Assembly (NCBI GenBank): GCA_002633025.1
Contig: NMRB01000547.1
Span: forward strand, 212,152-276,151
Reading direction: 5' to 3'
Length of the DNA: 64,000 bases
Source of the DNA: Notospermus geniculatus
Lineage: Eukaryota; Nemertea; Pilidiophora; Heteronemertea; Lineidae
The stretch's first letter is position 1; each line of letters opens with the position of its first letter. Shown here piece by piece: positions 46,448 to 59,850 of the stretch. Below the pieces are notes generated by a model, which was not told the DNA's origin, did no database searches, and saw only the letters and a list, made by a program, of their open reading frames with translations. The position numbers were made by a program, and so were the translations under genes.

Positions 46448-48967
46448 TCGTTAATATCGCCCAGTATTGTTTGATGAGTAGCTATAATGCCCACCGGGTG
46501 CGCGCCTCCCTTTCGGCCAACAAATCTGTAAAATCGACCGTGAAATTCTGGTATTGGGTGCAAATTTCAATGTTTCTAGCAATGTTTCCAAATCCTGTAT
46601 CGGCCCCTGATAATCGTTTCAGATTGATGTCTTGATCATGGGTACGTGCACTATACCCTCGATGACACTGAGTACTGTATTAAAATTGCTCACTGCCATT
46701 TCACTGATCATTTGGTTCTACGTATTGCAGTGTTCCTCCTCGTACTCTCTCTTGTAATTCCAATGTAATACCCATTTGTGATATTCTGCATTAAGTCGAG
46801 TATTTGCCTCTTCAGAATAATCGTTCATCAGTCATGGGGCCGGCTGACGAGTAGCAAACGGAAGGGTTATGTCACCAGAAGGTTGTAATTACTGTAAGAA
46901 CTGATGGACCCCGTCTCATAATCACATGACCAATGGTGATTCCCGTTGTGTTTCATGATTTGTGACAAGTAGCTGTTGACATTCATCGTATGCTTACTCA
47001 AAGCAGCTTATTGCGAACTCAGACCAAGGGACGAACAATGTGATTTTTTTATCCATCCCTGCCTCTCAAGCATCACAGCAACCAAAAAAACCGAAAGGAA
47101 AGATCCAGTTATCAACCTCATCAATGAGCATTAGCCCATTACTTGCCAAACACGATTCCGACATACATGATGCAAAAAAACATATAATTTGATAGATTAC
47201 TTTTCAAATTCCAATCAAGTACTAGTATCTAAATCGGATTGAAATATCTTTTTGTAATCTTTACCCAAGAAGCGCACCAAAAAACTGCCAGTGCATCTAT
47301 CTAAGGATGTCTATTGACACGGTTCAGTTTTCTGTGATCCATCTTTGCTCTCCAAAGGAATTACATTGTACTTGGCAAGATATCTATTCATCTCGCCGAT
47401 GTAGACATGGGAAATCAATAGCTTAGATAAACAGAGAGACGACTATCAAACCCACGTGTATGTGTGAAGCTGTGAGTCGCCGTGTGCAGATTTCCCGGGC
47501 TCGGGCATCGTAGAGACAAGAAGGGCAAATTTAATGAATGTCGTACTAGAATCTGACAGAGAAAAACTGATTCGAACAAGCACAAGTGGAGAGACGGAAA
47601 ATCTGAAGATTTCCAAACTATGAAAATGGCGGATGAATTTGGTTAAGCCTCGGTCTGTCGATGTTGAGAGTGTGCTAAAGTCAGATCATGGATTCTCCTG
47701 CCCACAATTACATGAATTACACATTACCAAAGATTGATTTGAGAAAAGGCGTTTTAAACTACCGCTTGGCATGCTTGGTGACTTTGCTACAGGTCTTCCA
47801 TACACGATATGCCATCGCATGATGCCATAGCCATCGCCTCTCATAAGGCTGATGCCAGTTCTTGACAGCACAAGGTCATGTCGTGGACACTGACGCCACT
47901 TATCACTGCATGGGTAACCGTAGAGGTCACTCCAGCAGCCAACTTGAGTAAGGTCCCTTCGAGTACCTTCTGAGCCTGCGGTCTCTCTATCGGGCACAGA
48001 TCTCAAATCAATAGCCACACACTGTGAAATGGATCAATGGTCGTCACGTTGGCCACTTCATGTGTAATCTATCTGTAGATACGTTCAGCCGAGCGTAGAA
48101 GGTTTGGAACTCTCCAAGAGACTCAAAGACTTTGGTCTACTCCAAGGAATTATCCATCAACCCGTGGATTACCTTTGATTGTGACCAATGGCGATCGATA
48201 CAAGGAACAATACCCTGATCGATTCCTTGTAATCGACCTTGACCTCGGGCTTGCCAAGATGGCGCCGGGCCGGTTGAGGGCAACGTCTTTATGTGTAAGC
48301 GAGGACGTTTTGTCAATTGGCGTTTTATCAGACGCCCACGCGGTCCTACTTCATCGACAGAATAGTCTTATCTTACCGAGGATATAATCTAAAACTCAAA
48401 GACAGCGACGTTACCAGTTAGTTATTGAGGACTTTCACTCCGAGTGGATCGTAAAAATTGATATTCGGTCGACTTTCAATTTCCATATCCGAGCCTAGCT
48501 CTTTTTTTAAACTGCCAAGCACACACTAGTAACATGATGGTAGTTATTACTTTCATGTATTACAAGAAAATGTGTGTAATATTCTCTGCTATGATGCATG
48601 TTTTGGGGCGTTATGATATTCAATAATATGCATTGGAACCGAAGCAATAGAGCAGTTGACTGTGGTCTATTTGCCGTCCGCGACGAGCCATGAAATGTTC
48701 ACCGGCGGTTTGAAGACATGGAGATGTCAGCAGGCAACTACCAGATATTGATTGGCAAGTACCATCTAGAATGACATGCAAATGAGATATGATATATCAT
48801 GAATATCATATGAAAGTACTTTGGAGGTTCATGAACATGAAGTCACTATGTAATCAAGGGACGTGGATCCTACACTGCTTCTGTGTGAGGAAAGCTGGCT
48901 GCAGATGTGTGTACGATGTCGAACGATCCCCCAAGATGTCTATCCAGCGTACACCCAAAATCACAGT

Positions 48968-49120
48968 TTAAGGCCCCCACAGAGGTCTGGCATTGCTGGG
49001 GTCCAGCTTCTGTTGGTGATGGTCGGCATTGCTGACCACACAACATTTGTGTTAAAATCGCCGAATCGAAGTCCTGACACTGACGCTTTTGAAAATGTTT
49101 GAGGAGCTAGATCCCAGTTG
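48968..49120 (+). repeat. Dispersed repeat R1
   Basis: AGGTCTGGCATTGCTGGGGT, CTTCTGTTGGTGATGGTCGG, then TCGAAGTCCTGACACTGACG and GAGGAGCTAGATCCCAG. Same module order as the copies at 17.0 and 54.2 kb. Confidence 0.65.
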
Positions 49121-50344
49121 CAAATCCAGTTGCGATTTTGCTGTACAAAATGTATATCTTGTACGTACGATCTATTTCTGCGGGGGGCACGACCGTTGGA
49201 GATAGGCAAACCAAACTGACAAGAAATTTGTCATTTTCTTAAGTATCGCGCGCTGGTCGTGACAGGTCAGTAGATATTTCTTCATGACAAATTAGAAGTC
49301 TACCAATATCCGATAAGAGGGTATCAATCACACCAGAATTCGATCTCAATTTGGACAAGGAAAAAGTCGGCCAGGAACATCGAAAATTGGCATTAACACT
49401 CACTCGTGTATTTTTTAGACTTTTAAAGTGGTTTCAGATGAACCAGCCCGTCTCAGAATCAAAGACACCAGCGGCATTCAAGGGAAAGGTTTATGATGCC
49501 ACGACACAGAGGTGGCTTTCCAATCACTTTGTGGTTCAAGCGTCACGCCGCTCATTTACGTTCGTCTCTCAGCACAGACTAGATGACCTCCAACCCTTCC
49601 CGACATGATATGCCACATCGTTGCTTCTTTATCGTGGAAGCCACGACGAAACTAAACTCAGCACCTCATCATGTATGGGGGAAGCCCGGCTCTTGGCGTC
49701 TCAGACCCTTGGTGACCAGGCCTAACGACTTCCACAATACTTTCTATTCAAACTTCCCATATGAACAGCTGGAGATAGGACTTTCCTTCATCATGTCCAG
49801 CACAGGAAGGAATCAACAGATTTCTTCACTGACAGGGCTTCAAGCCTTGTTGAATCTCATCCAATGAGCTTTCGCCATATTTGCATATCGCGTATGAGTC
49901 ATATTGCGTGCAACAAGCTGCCTGATCACATCATTTGGCTCATTCAACTTAAGCCTATTATTCACTGGCAAGGTTATTGGAAACAATTCCATTACTTTAC
50001 AATACGGTTGAATAGTTCCTATCGATCGGTGGCAATTTGTTTTCGTGCAACATTGCGAACAGTCTTCCTATGAACTGATAACGATATTGTTGGACGATCA
50101 CGGCTAATCGCATGTCCTGATTGGGGATCTTGCAATACAAGCACAGCCCGTCATTCGGTACATGAGTCAGGCCTATGACAGGTTATGAAATCGTAACAAT
50201 GGTTACACTTGTACAGCATTCTGTCTTCACCTCTCTATCCATCCCCCTTTCTTCCTATACCCCACGTGATACCCGAAACATACGGATGTATTGGGGAGGG
50301 GGTGATGGCGAATGACGTTCATCAACTAAGAATTGTTCTTGATG

Positions 50345-50632
50345 GTCTGTGTACACTGGCAGGATGTCAGCACCATGCATGTTGAACAAATGTTGTCTAG
50401 TGTTGGCCTACACCTTTCCAGAAATTCAGCGGCCAGCGCTCGAACTAACTTATCTCCTCTGCACGTCATCAAAAGAATTCAAAAATTCTGGTCAACCCTG
50501 ACCGTCCCTTTTGTATGGCAATGCAAGGGGCTAAAGATTCTCCGTAGACGTCATCACTGAACACTGAGCGCCGTATTTCTGAAAGGGTGTAGGCCTATAT
50601 GTTGTTCAGATGTTGTCAGTGTACACCCAACT
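50345..50632. mobile_element. Diverged fold-back element
   Basis: GTGTACACTGGCAGGA, GTTGAACAAATG and GGCCTACACCTTTCCAGAAATTC (left) are mirrored by CTGAAAGGGTGTAGGCC, GTTGTTCAGATG and CAGTGTACAC (right), with many mismatches. An old element. Confidence 0.65.
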
Positions 50633-52393
50633 TCAGAGAATGGGTTGAAAGTCGATCTCACACCACAAGACAGCAGGTTACACTTCCTGCCACGACAGCA
50701 CCACCTACGAACTGAGCAGTACACCAGATCCTTGTCACCGATCAACGAAGTGGTGGTAGAACTGTCTGATCGATAATCATTGGACATTTCCTTCAACAGG
50801 AGCAAGTGTTTTAGCCTCCAAAACCTATTACCCCTGTTTGGGCGAATTAACAATACTTGCTGTTGCCAATAATCCCAGCAAGACGAAGGGGTTTACCTTG
50901 CAAAAGTGTTCACTTCGACTGTTTCTAGTGAGGAACACTGGACCTGTACACGCAGGCCTACTGTACAACCTTCACCAACAGCACCATCTGCTAACTAAGA
51001 AGGAAACCAAACACCTTTGCAGAGAAGGCATCAGTGAGTGCTCTGGTAGGTTTTCAGTACGTGTCTAAGCCTTGTGCTGCATCATCTATCATCCTGCAAC
51101 TCGAAATTCTTCGATACACAGTGATCTTTCTGTTTGTGCAAGTACCATTACACAAAATGGTTTACACTAGGAAGCAAAAGTGGACGATTACTGATGTTTT
51201 ACCAACGAACAGCTTTGGATTATGGAAATGTCTGTCTGCCTGCCGTCGGTTTTTGACCGTGAAACTGTGGTTAGGAAACCACGATCTCCCTGACCTTGAA
51301 ATCCATGTACTCACTGTCATCCATACATCACGCTCAAGTGGACGAGCCAGTCAATTAAGGAACTTGATGTTGGAGCTAAATGGATTCACTCTCTTCGCTC
51401 CCAAACCTCCATAGTACTAAACAAGCTTGACTAAAATGCCCCATCAGCCCCAGGCTCCCTCCCAGCCACGTTTCACCATCGTCACCACGTTTCACAAGAC
51501 AAGGAACGGTTCGCAGACAGAAGCAGGTAACACGAGACGCTACTTGGAACAGTAAACGTTTGTCGGTAACCGGAGTAGCAATGGCAGTCCGACTGCACGT
51601 CTCGTTTGTCACCATGACTTGCACCTGGACGTCATCGCTGATGTATAGCAAGGTGTACAGTACACATGAAGCTTGCAGGGAAGGCCGCCCGTCATTCAAT
51701 TCCAAACGCTTCGTTAAGAGGTTTGGAAGGAAGTTTCCCCTGACACAGGCAGGTGGTGTAATGAAAAGCTAATCGTATCTGACGGAGAATGTCTCTTGTC
51801 AAAACCCATTAACGAAGAAAATTGTCATGTAAATGGTTTAAAGATAATCCTCTAATCTCTGGCGATGTTTCCTGTGCTTCCTGACAGTAGAAGTAAAACA
51901 CGAAGAACGGATGGCGATGTTTCTTCCCCTGCCGTCGTGCAGAGTGTTTTTGAAGAACTGGCTTTGGACAAAGTCGTGAAGAAGTGGATTCTAGAGGTCA
52001 ATGCAGTGTACCCAAATGCCAGTCTGCCCAGCGCTTAGGCACAGAGTTAATACATGAACGAATGTCACCTTCCACTGTTTCATTCTTTCACCTACCGAAC
52101 AAACTACCTGACTCTTTGACGAGGGTTAATGATGTATGGCTTACCCTACAATGTACTGTACACGAATACGAGACTCACCTGCAAAAGACAAGATAACGAT
52201 ATTGTAAGCATAAGAAGAAGTGCGAAGAAACAAAAAAAAACAAAATGTATTCTCGTACGGTAGGCATCCGTGAGATTGTTAACACAGCACCTGTTGACGG
52301 TGATTAGGGAGAAGGAAAAGTGACTTTGATCTGTGTGTTTCACCCCTTCTTTAAACAAATGGTGGCAAAAAGTGGACGAATGGCGGGGGGGGG

Positions 52394-52503
52394 CATCCTG
52401 AGAACATCAGGGGTTCTTAGCGCTCGCTCCGTTCGTCACCGCACACAAACGTGTGCGGTGACGAAGGGAGCGAGCGCTAAGAACCCCTGGTGTTCTCAGG
52501 ATG
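52394..52503. mobile_element. 110-bp near-perfect hairpin MITE
   Basis: CATCCTGAGAACATCAGGGG through GCGCTCGCTCC and GTGCGG-type stem is mirrored by GGAGCGAGCGC through GAACCCCTGGTGTTCTCAGGATG-type bases, meeting at ACACAAACGTGT. G-rich runs flank both sides (GGCGGGGGGGG and GGGGGCCGGGGG). Confidence 0.9.
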
Positions 52504-53758
52504 GGGGCCGGGGGTAATTCAAGGCAGACCAAGCAACAAGGGACTTTGTAGATGAATAATTATGATAGATGGCCTGCATTGCTACAGAGAAGTATGGCAG
52601 TTATCATCCTGGCAGAACGTTACGATATCACGACGAACAGAACCTCGCCGGTGAGGTCATTGTATCTGCAGGTCCTATTGCCTCGGCAGCAATCGAGACC
52701 ACTGTCATCGAGATTTCCTGACCACGCTCTGTTGTCAAAGTACGGCGGGAGATGTCAGCACGAGTGACGAGCCCTCATCGTATCGAAGAATTCTGGCGAA
52801 CTGAGGGCGGAAATCGATCTAACTCTCGTTGGAACATTTCAGTTGCAGCCTGGTGTAGGACAGCTTGGCCCACAGAAGGAGACTCGGCTTCGGAGCCATC
52901 TCCTTACCTGTGGCAACATGTTTGAGGTAACCTCCTTCTCCCCAAACGAAGGTATCATTTCCTTCAAATTCTAGGGTGGGACACGGTGTGTTCCGAGGGA
53001 TTTGACGGTCGTTACATTGTCACTGGTCAACTGAGAGTTATGAAGCAGCAGTTGGACCAATTCGGACCCTGGCATGACGCAGCTCATTGTCAGACAAAGG
53101 ACTTCTCTTCCATTCTGCCAGCGACATGGGTGTCTAAAAGTTACCGAACAAATATTTGTCGTGAATCTTGAATCGTAACATATATATTTCTAATCGGGTT
53201 ATGGTCGGTATTATTCAAACCCAATAAACAGATCCAGTTTACCGAATTTCAACGACTGCATCGTGCTCCACGAGGGAGAAAACTCGGCCGCACCGACTCC
53301 GTGTGTCTACGCCGCTCCAAACAGTAGTTAACATTTCTCTTGTATGGACCATGTTTAATATAACTCTCCCAAAATTAAGCGATGTAAACATAACGAAAAT
53401 CGATGCAGAGCATTGCTACCAAGTACTCAACAAGGAACGTTACTTTATCGCCAATAGTGGGACGTTCGCCTCGGAAGTATTGAGGTTTGTCATGTACTGG
53501 AGCCTCCACACTGAATGCATGCCAGTGTCATCCTCGCGTTGGGCTATCGGGTTTTGGATAGCTGTAGGCTGTTCAAATGTCAACCCTCTGCGGACAATAG
53601 GCAGCTGACTAGCGCTGCTCATACGAGATGTACTTATCTCGAACCTCTCTCGTGCCTGCTCCATCACGAACGTCCTCAGTCACCACACCCAATCATCTGG
53701 GATAAGTGAAGCGTAGTTTGGAGGATCAACGCCGGTACATACACCAAAATCGCAGTTG

Positions 53759-54262
53759 TAAGGTCACAGAGGTTTGGCATTGCAGGGGTCCAGCTTCTCC
53801 TGTTGGTGATCATTCTGCATAATGCATCGTGTAGAAATCGGCTAACCTCTTCCTACACTCTGCAGCAAGCAGTCAGATTCCGTGTTCAACGCTTTGGGAT
53901 TTTCTCGTGCGCCCAATCAGAAGCCTCGTTTCTTCGTCGTTCACGGAAGAAAAAATATCGATGATGTCATTTTATCAAATTTTGATTGGTCAACGTCATT
54001 ACCGGGAACACGTCATGCACGTGGGTCGGTGCAAGCGTGCCGTGATTGGTTGCTATTTTTGGGACCGGGGAAATCCGTTGAACACGGAATGTGGTTTGCT
54101 TGCGTGAAGGTCAAGGGAGGAGAAGCCGAGTCTTTACCTGAACTCAGTGAAGATGTTGGTGATGGTCGCCACTGCTGACCACAGAGCAGGCTGCTGATAT
54201 CTTCGAATCGACGCTTTTGATATGATACTGTTGGAGGAGCTCGATCCCAGTGGGAAAGCCAG
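53759..54262 (+). repeat. Dispersed repeat R1, split copy
   Basis: Its first module (GGTTTGGCATTGCAGGGGTCC) is at about 53,770. The later modules (GATGTTGGTGATGGTCGCC, then GAGGAGCTCGATCCCAG) are at 54,150-54,262. About 340 bp of other DNA separates them, so an insertion or rearrangement has broken this copy. Confidence 0.55.
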
Positions 54263-55582
54263 GTCTCTGCTGGTGGACTTATCTGGTGCGTGCCATGTCC
54301 GCCTGACACTCCTTCAGTCATCACACCCAATCATCACGGATAAGAAAGAAAGGGTAAGCGTACTTTGGAGGGTTAACGAGGTACACGGTGTTGCACCATA
54401 TGCATATTTAGTGAGTCACAGTACGTATCAGGTACGTACACGGACTCTTTGTAGGCTAGAGTACCTTACCAGCAATCTTCACAGAGAAACCGCTGAGGCA
54501 GCAACACTCGAGTGGTAATTGAAGGAGAAGTTGTTTTAAGGGCCCCCATAAAGAATCAAAAGAAGCCTGCAACATAGGCGTTAATTGCCATACGGCTTTC
54601 ATTTAGGCTTGGGGCAGTCTTGAGAATGTTCATTACAACATTACAGTATCGGCGAATCCATCACCGCTCGAAGGTAAGATTACATTGGTTTTTATGTTCG
54701 GATGTTAAGGCGAGGATTGAACTGCTGAAAACATCTGTTGATTAGCTCAAGTGTAATGTAGCGTTCACAAATACAGTCACAAGGTGAGATAAAGTGACAG
54801 TTTTTCCTTATTCATATAGAGATAGACTCAATCGTATACGGCAAGACTGCCATGGATTTGCAATACATAGGATTAGCCTACATGTATACAAAGAGATAAA
54901 GGCAAAAATTTATTTTTGATAAAGGCCATATATTTTTGAATGAACGAGGTTTAGCTTGTGCTTTCATTTTTTCATGTGTTATTTTACGATACTAACTGGT
55001 GCAGCTTATAATGTGTGAAACAGTGCCGTCGGTTAATTACTTCTTTCTTGTTACATATAATTACTTCCAAACGGAGTAAAAAGATGAATAATTGATGCCA
55101 TAAACAACAAATATGCAAATGAGAAACTTCCGAAGTTTTACGACGGCGAACTGCAACGAACCCTGACGACAAACTACAACAGCAGCTTGTTTCATTGCGG
55201 ACGACCAAGGAAGCCATGCAGGCCTACCGTAAACGATAATCGAATCCCTTCAGCTAAGATTAATTGTCAGAAAATGATGTAGGCCTACTGAAGACATGAT
55301 CTGGTACGCTTAAAACTGAGAGAAACTGCAACATAAAAAGAATCGATAGTGATTGTCTGAGCCCGAGAGAGGGAGAGTCAGACTTGTTGACTTTGGTGAT
55401 CAAGTTCAGTCAGTCATTCCAATTTCTCACATGACTGATGATTGCTTACAATGGTTGAAGGTCGAAGAGTTATCTGTCTTGCTCTTGTTTGTCGTTGAGA
55501 GCTACAGACATCGCGGATTTAGAGATGGACTTGAGAGAAACATTTACATATTCCATCCAACTGGCCACAAGCGGAGACGACA

Positions 55583-55968
55583 CCATTTTGGTTCCCGGAG
55601 CCACCGCTAGGGCTAGAAGGCTTCGGCTCTGGCATGTCTGGCTGCCATCTTTGCGACAAAAATTTGTCGCGGATCTATTTATAGATCATTATGTTGACAT
55701 CACAGGTTATTTTTAGAATAACCACGTGGGTGCTCAATGTAATCGAACACGCCGAATCGCGCGGAATGGCAACACCGATGAAGTTCCTTGATGAGAATGT
55801 TTGTATGTGTTGCAGATCTGTAACAAAAGGTCAAAATCATCGCCGTTTTTTAGACCGGGGGAGAATGAAATTTTACCAGAAAAGGGACCGTCACAATGAC
55901 GTCAGCAACAAAATGGCAGCCAGAGCCGAAGCCTTCTAGCCCTAGGGGTGGCTTCGGGAACCAAAATG
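55583..55968. mobile_element. Fold-back element, about 385 bp
   Basis: ATTTTGGTTCCCGGAGCCAC, GGGCTAGAAGGCTTCGGCTCTGG (left) face CCAGAGCCGAAGCCTTCTAG and GGTGGCTTCGGGAACCAAAAT (right). Arms about 68 bp, with a central 260 bp that has no recognised content. Confidence 0.82.
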
Positions 55969-58900
55969 AGACGACACGACTCCTGCCCAACTGTTCCTGT
56001 ATTTTTGTCCTCAAAATATGACTTACCTAAAATCTGTGCAATCCACACATTAAGCACTATAATCGTGATAGCAAATCCCTTCATCAACATTATGAGACGT
56101 GGCCAGTGTCGAGTGCAGTAACCTCTAAACGTACATTCACCATGGGGTTTAAATTCACGCATACAACGAGTGATACATAATATAAAATCCTATGAATGAA
56201 TCAAATGACGTATTCAGAAGATATCCACAGGAAGTCCATCGGTTTGGAAGAAGAAGATGTTCTATTCTGGTTATTGACACAAAATCGACACATACGCTTG
56301 TCCTTCAAAATGATATGGTATCTGGAGTTGGAATCCTTGCAGGAAGAATACAAATTTCAGGTATCAACCATATAAAGTCATAAAGTTTACCTCCCCCTCA
56401 CAAAATGCTTAAAAAATCATAACTGTGCTATTCTCATGGAGTGGTAGGCCCTACATGTACGTCCAGGTTACGATAAATCCAAGTTAATTCTCTGTACTAC
56501 GAAAAAAACAAAGCATTGTGGAACGTGTTACTGTTCAAAGGTATATCCCTGTAATCCGTAATTGCAAACGATAGTTGCATTCTGTGTATCAGTAAAAGGC
56601 CCCACGGATCACCCTGACAGCATACGTTATGTACAAGCAGAAACGTTTCACCACTTTGCTATCATACATACTAAACCAGAGTTTTTGACCATTCGTGAAA
56701 GTATTTTTTGGCTTAAAGGTCAACCAGGTGAAAGAATGTAGAAAAAACTGTTACAGGTACAAGAGTGGTAACCCGTGGCTTGAAAAACTTCTCTCTCAGT
56801 TCCTGAAACTGATGCAGTTTACCTCAGTCATGTAAATACTTTACACGTTCATTAACACTTGTCATTGGCTTCTTTTTGAACTTTGAGATTACAGTTGTTT
56901 CAAGCTCCCCAGCAGAGGTGATGCAGTTCAGAAGCAGCTTGGGTTGTAGAGGGAACAGGTGTGGGAATTGTGTCTTTCGGATCATTCCGCGTGTGATTCA
57001 TCGAAGCACAAAGTCAAAGATGTTCGCTTCAAGAAAAGCTGTTGATGATGGAACATATACCAGTAATGAGGCTGAAAATATGAGGCTCATTATCAAATTG
57101 GAAAACCAAACGGGCTGAAGTATAAATGTTTATTCTTTTGTCATATTTGGATATGACGATGCCATCTTTCTAGAAAAAGGTAACATCATGTTGAGAGAAT
57201 CGGCGACGTTCCGCTTTGTAAACGATATTGGTCATGTATTGGTGTTGTTCAAGAATCCAGAACCCAGGGATCGAGAAAAACTGTGAGCAGTTCGTGGAAT
57301 GACTACCGGCAAGTGCTTGGAGTGGCCATGCATTTTCTACCGTCTATAGGTCATTGACTTGGGGGTGGCATCAGTGGACCTTCGAACTTCATCCGGTACT
57401 AGATGGAGGCACTTCGCAGCGACTACCGTTATTCACGGCGGTTTTTGTTCTGTATTCCACCAGCTGAGATGGATTCTCCATTACCAGAACAAGAAATGAT
57501 ACATAATGAGGGACTGGTGAACTCGACCCTCATTTCCGCCCTCGCTTTTGACTCCTTCCGGAACAACTCTAGTTCCGAATGGTTACTCGATACTGACGAC
57601 ACAGGATACTGTCCATTGGCTTCATGTATTACCATATATCGATAATAATTGGGGCAGAGATTGATGTGTCTTTCAGTACACACTTCTGATACCAAATATT
57701 TGTACGAGTTCGTGTCCAGATGGCTTCAAATCGATGTAAACCTTCATCACAAAAAGAGACGCGTGTACGTTTGGTCTCGTCGATCCACCAACACAATACT
57801 TATACATCCACGCCGGCTGTTGTACCAGTAGCCTCTTTCACAACAAGCCGCCTACATCAAGTTTCCGTTGCATTATGCACGGTCACGTCGAAATACATCT
57901 TGTTGCTTTTACGACTATATATCTAACAGGTTGCCTTTATCACCGGCGCCTGCTGAAGACAACATGGAATACAGACGTATTAGCCGAGTAAAAAGACTCA
58001 TTTCACAGACTGTTCCCGCATTGTAAAAAGACCTCACCGCCGCGGACAACGTTTGCTTTATAAATCAGTGCATGATTCCTCTGTCAACGAGCGCCATCAG
58101 TTAGGAGCATTTAGGCTGATTGCTTGTACCACGGGTGTCTTGCTCCGTCAATCGCGAGTGACTCGATCGACCAGCGTGTTGTTCAATTACTCCCGCAAAT
58201 AGACGGCAAACGCCGTGACTTGGCGGTCTAAGAACTGTGGCCGCGGGCGGAGCAGTCGGTAGGGTTCGAGTGTGCGGTATTCAGCGTGGTTCAGCTCGGA
58301 ACAGAACAATCAGAAATGACGGCTTTTATCACCAAGATGCCCAGACTCGGTAGACTAGCCCCCAGACAGGTACAAGACTTGGATGTCAGTCACTGTGGTC
58401 CCGGAGGGGAAGGCTGGCTCTTGCCGTTTGATAGGATTTCGTCTGCGTTTCCTTCTCACGAAAGGGTGCTAACCAATGTGATGTGGCATGACTAGCAGAC
58501 AAACTTACATCTAAGTTACTTTCAAACCACCCAAGGCCATGTCTGGACTACGTAATGTATATGTCCAGATATCATGTTTAACAATTCCAGGCTGGCTGTT
58601 CACGCTCTTCTCCTAACGACCACTACAACATAAGAACCAATCTGGTCTCGAGTATGGGCGGACCAACCAGAACATTTGTTAGTCAAGTGTAACGAATCAG
58701 AGTGGTGGGCGTTTTCTACGAAAACCTGAAAAACATGTTGACTACAAGATATCGTTTGTGGTATCAAGTCTGGACTCGAATCCGTGACCACTCGTACAGG
58801 AAGGCGGAGTGCAGGTCGCAGGTTCGTCTCCGTCCTGGAATGGATCAACGGGAACATGGGAGCCGCGGTTGCCTAGCTTGTGACTTGGGTCTCAGGCTGG

Positions 58901-59614
58901 CTATCATGAGATCCGAGGACTATTCCCACTTGGTGTGTGACTTGGGCAGGTCTCTGGCCTACCTTGCCTTACTCCACCCAGGTGGTCAGAAATGATCAAG
59001 TCGGGTTTTGGTGCTTAGAGCAGCTCTTCTGTGTTCTACTGAGTGTAAGGTCGGATGACACTGCTAACATTGTTCGGATATCTGGCTATAAACCCAAAGT
59101 AACTTTTTTTATGCTGGGTGATCACTCTCGTCGCTGTTGTAATACATACACAAAGTGTGGAACATCTTAGTAGGTACTATCAAAAATAGATCTATTTTTG
59201 GTACTATGATATTATTACAGATCATTCATCATATTCCGGATGACTGTGTCCATGAAAGTTCACGTTCACCCCAGACACTGTCAAAGCGGGCAAATCAGAT
59301 AACAGAATAGATAAAATTGAACTCGCCTCGATCTTTGGGAGTTGATTCAAACTTATCGGATTATCCAGTTGGCGTTTGGCTTAATGAAATTTACCCATCG
59401 ATTGGTCGGCGTTTACCATTGAGTCGCTGATTACTCTGTTTGTATGGTTTACTAATTTCTGATGACACTGTGACGTCTGACTTGTGTCTAAACAGATCGA
59501 TAAACCAAGACATGGTTTATCTCTCAACATCAATACATCGGTGACGCTCAGTAAGTCAGATTACACTGGGAATGTTGACCGGTGGCTTGGATGTGACTCT
59601 TCCAAAGATTGCGC

Positions 59615-59850
59615 CAATGAGGAACCTGAAGAACTCCCGCCTGGAGGCGCTGTGAGCGGTTGTACCATTTCCGACGTCTCATCCGTACTGCGTCGAGGAT
59701 CGTGACGCGATGTTATTGCATTGCTTTGCTCTGTTTTACACTGCGTCAAGGACGTCATGACGCGACGTCATTGCATTGTTTTTGACGTCTTCTGTCGCAC
59801 CGCTCGCAGCGCCGACCTGTCGGAGAAAAAGTTATGCGGCTTTCTCATTG
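59615..59850. mobile_element. Fold-back element with CAATGAGGAACC ends, second member
   Basis: Left CAATGAGGAACCTGAAGAACTC and GGCGCTGTGAGCGG; right CGCTCGCAGCGCCGACC and TTTCTCATTG. Inside is a duplicated module (GCGTCRAGGAYCGTGACGCG then TTATTGCATTG), with GACGTCATGACGCGACGTCA carrying CRE-like cores. Same family as 6,438-6,811. The end of an open frame starting at 59,484 is made of this element. Confidence 0.7.

Noticed and set aside
47686-48018. Cys/Trp-containing minus-strand frame
   Set aside because: No match to a known domain pattern and no paired splice sites; left uncalled.
59484-59705. 73-codon frame after a good CTAAACAG acceptor, could be a last exon
   Set aside because: Its second half lies in the fold-back element 59,615-59,850, so the frame is largely element sequence.
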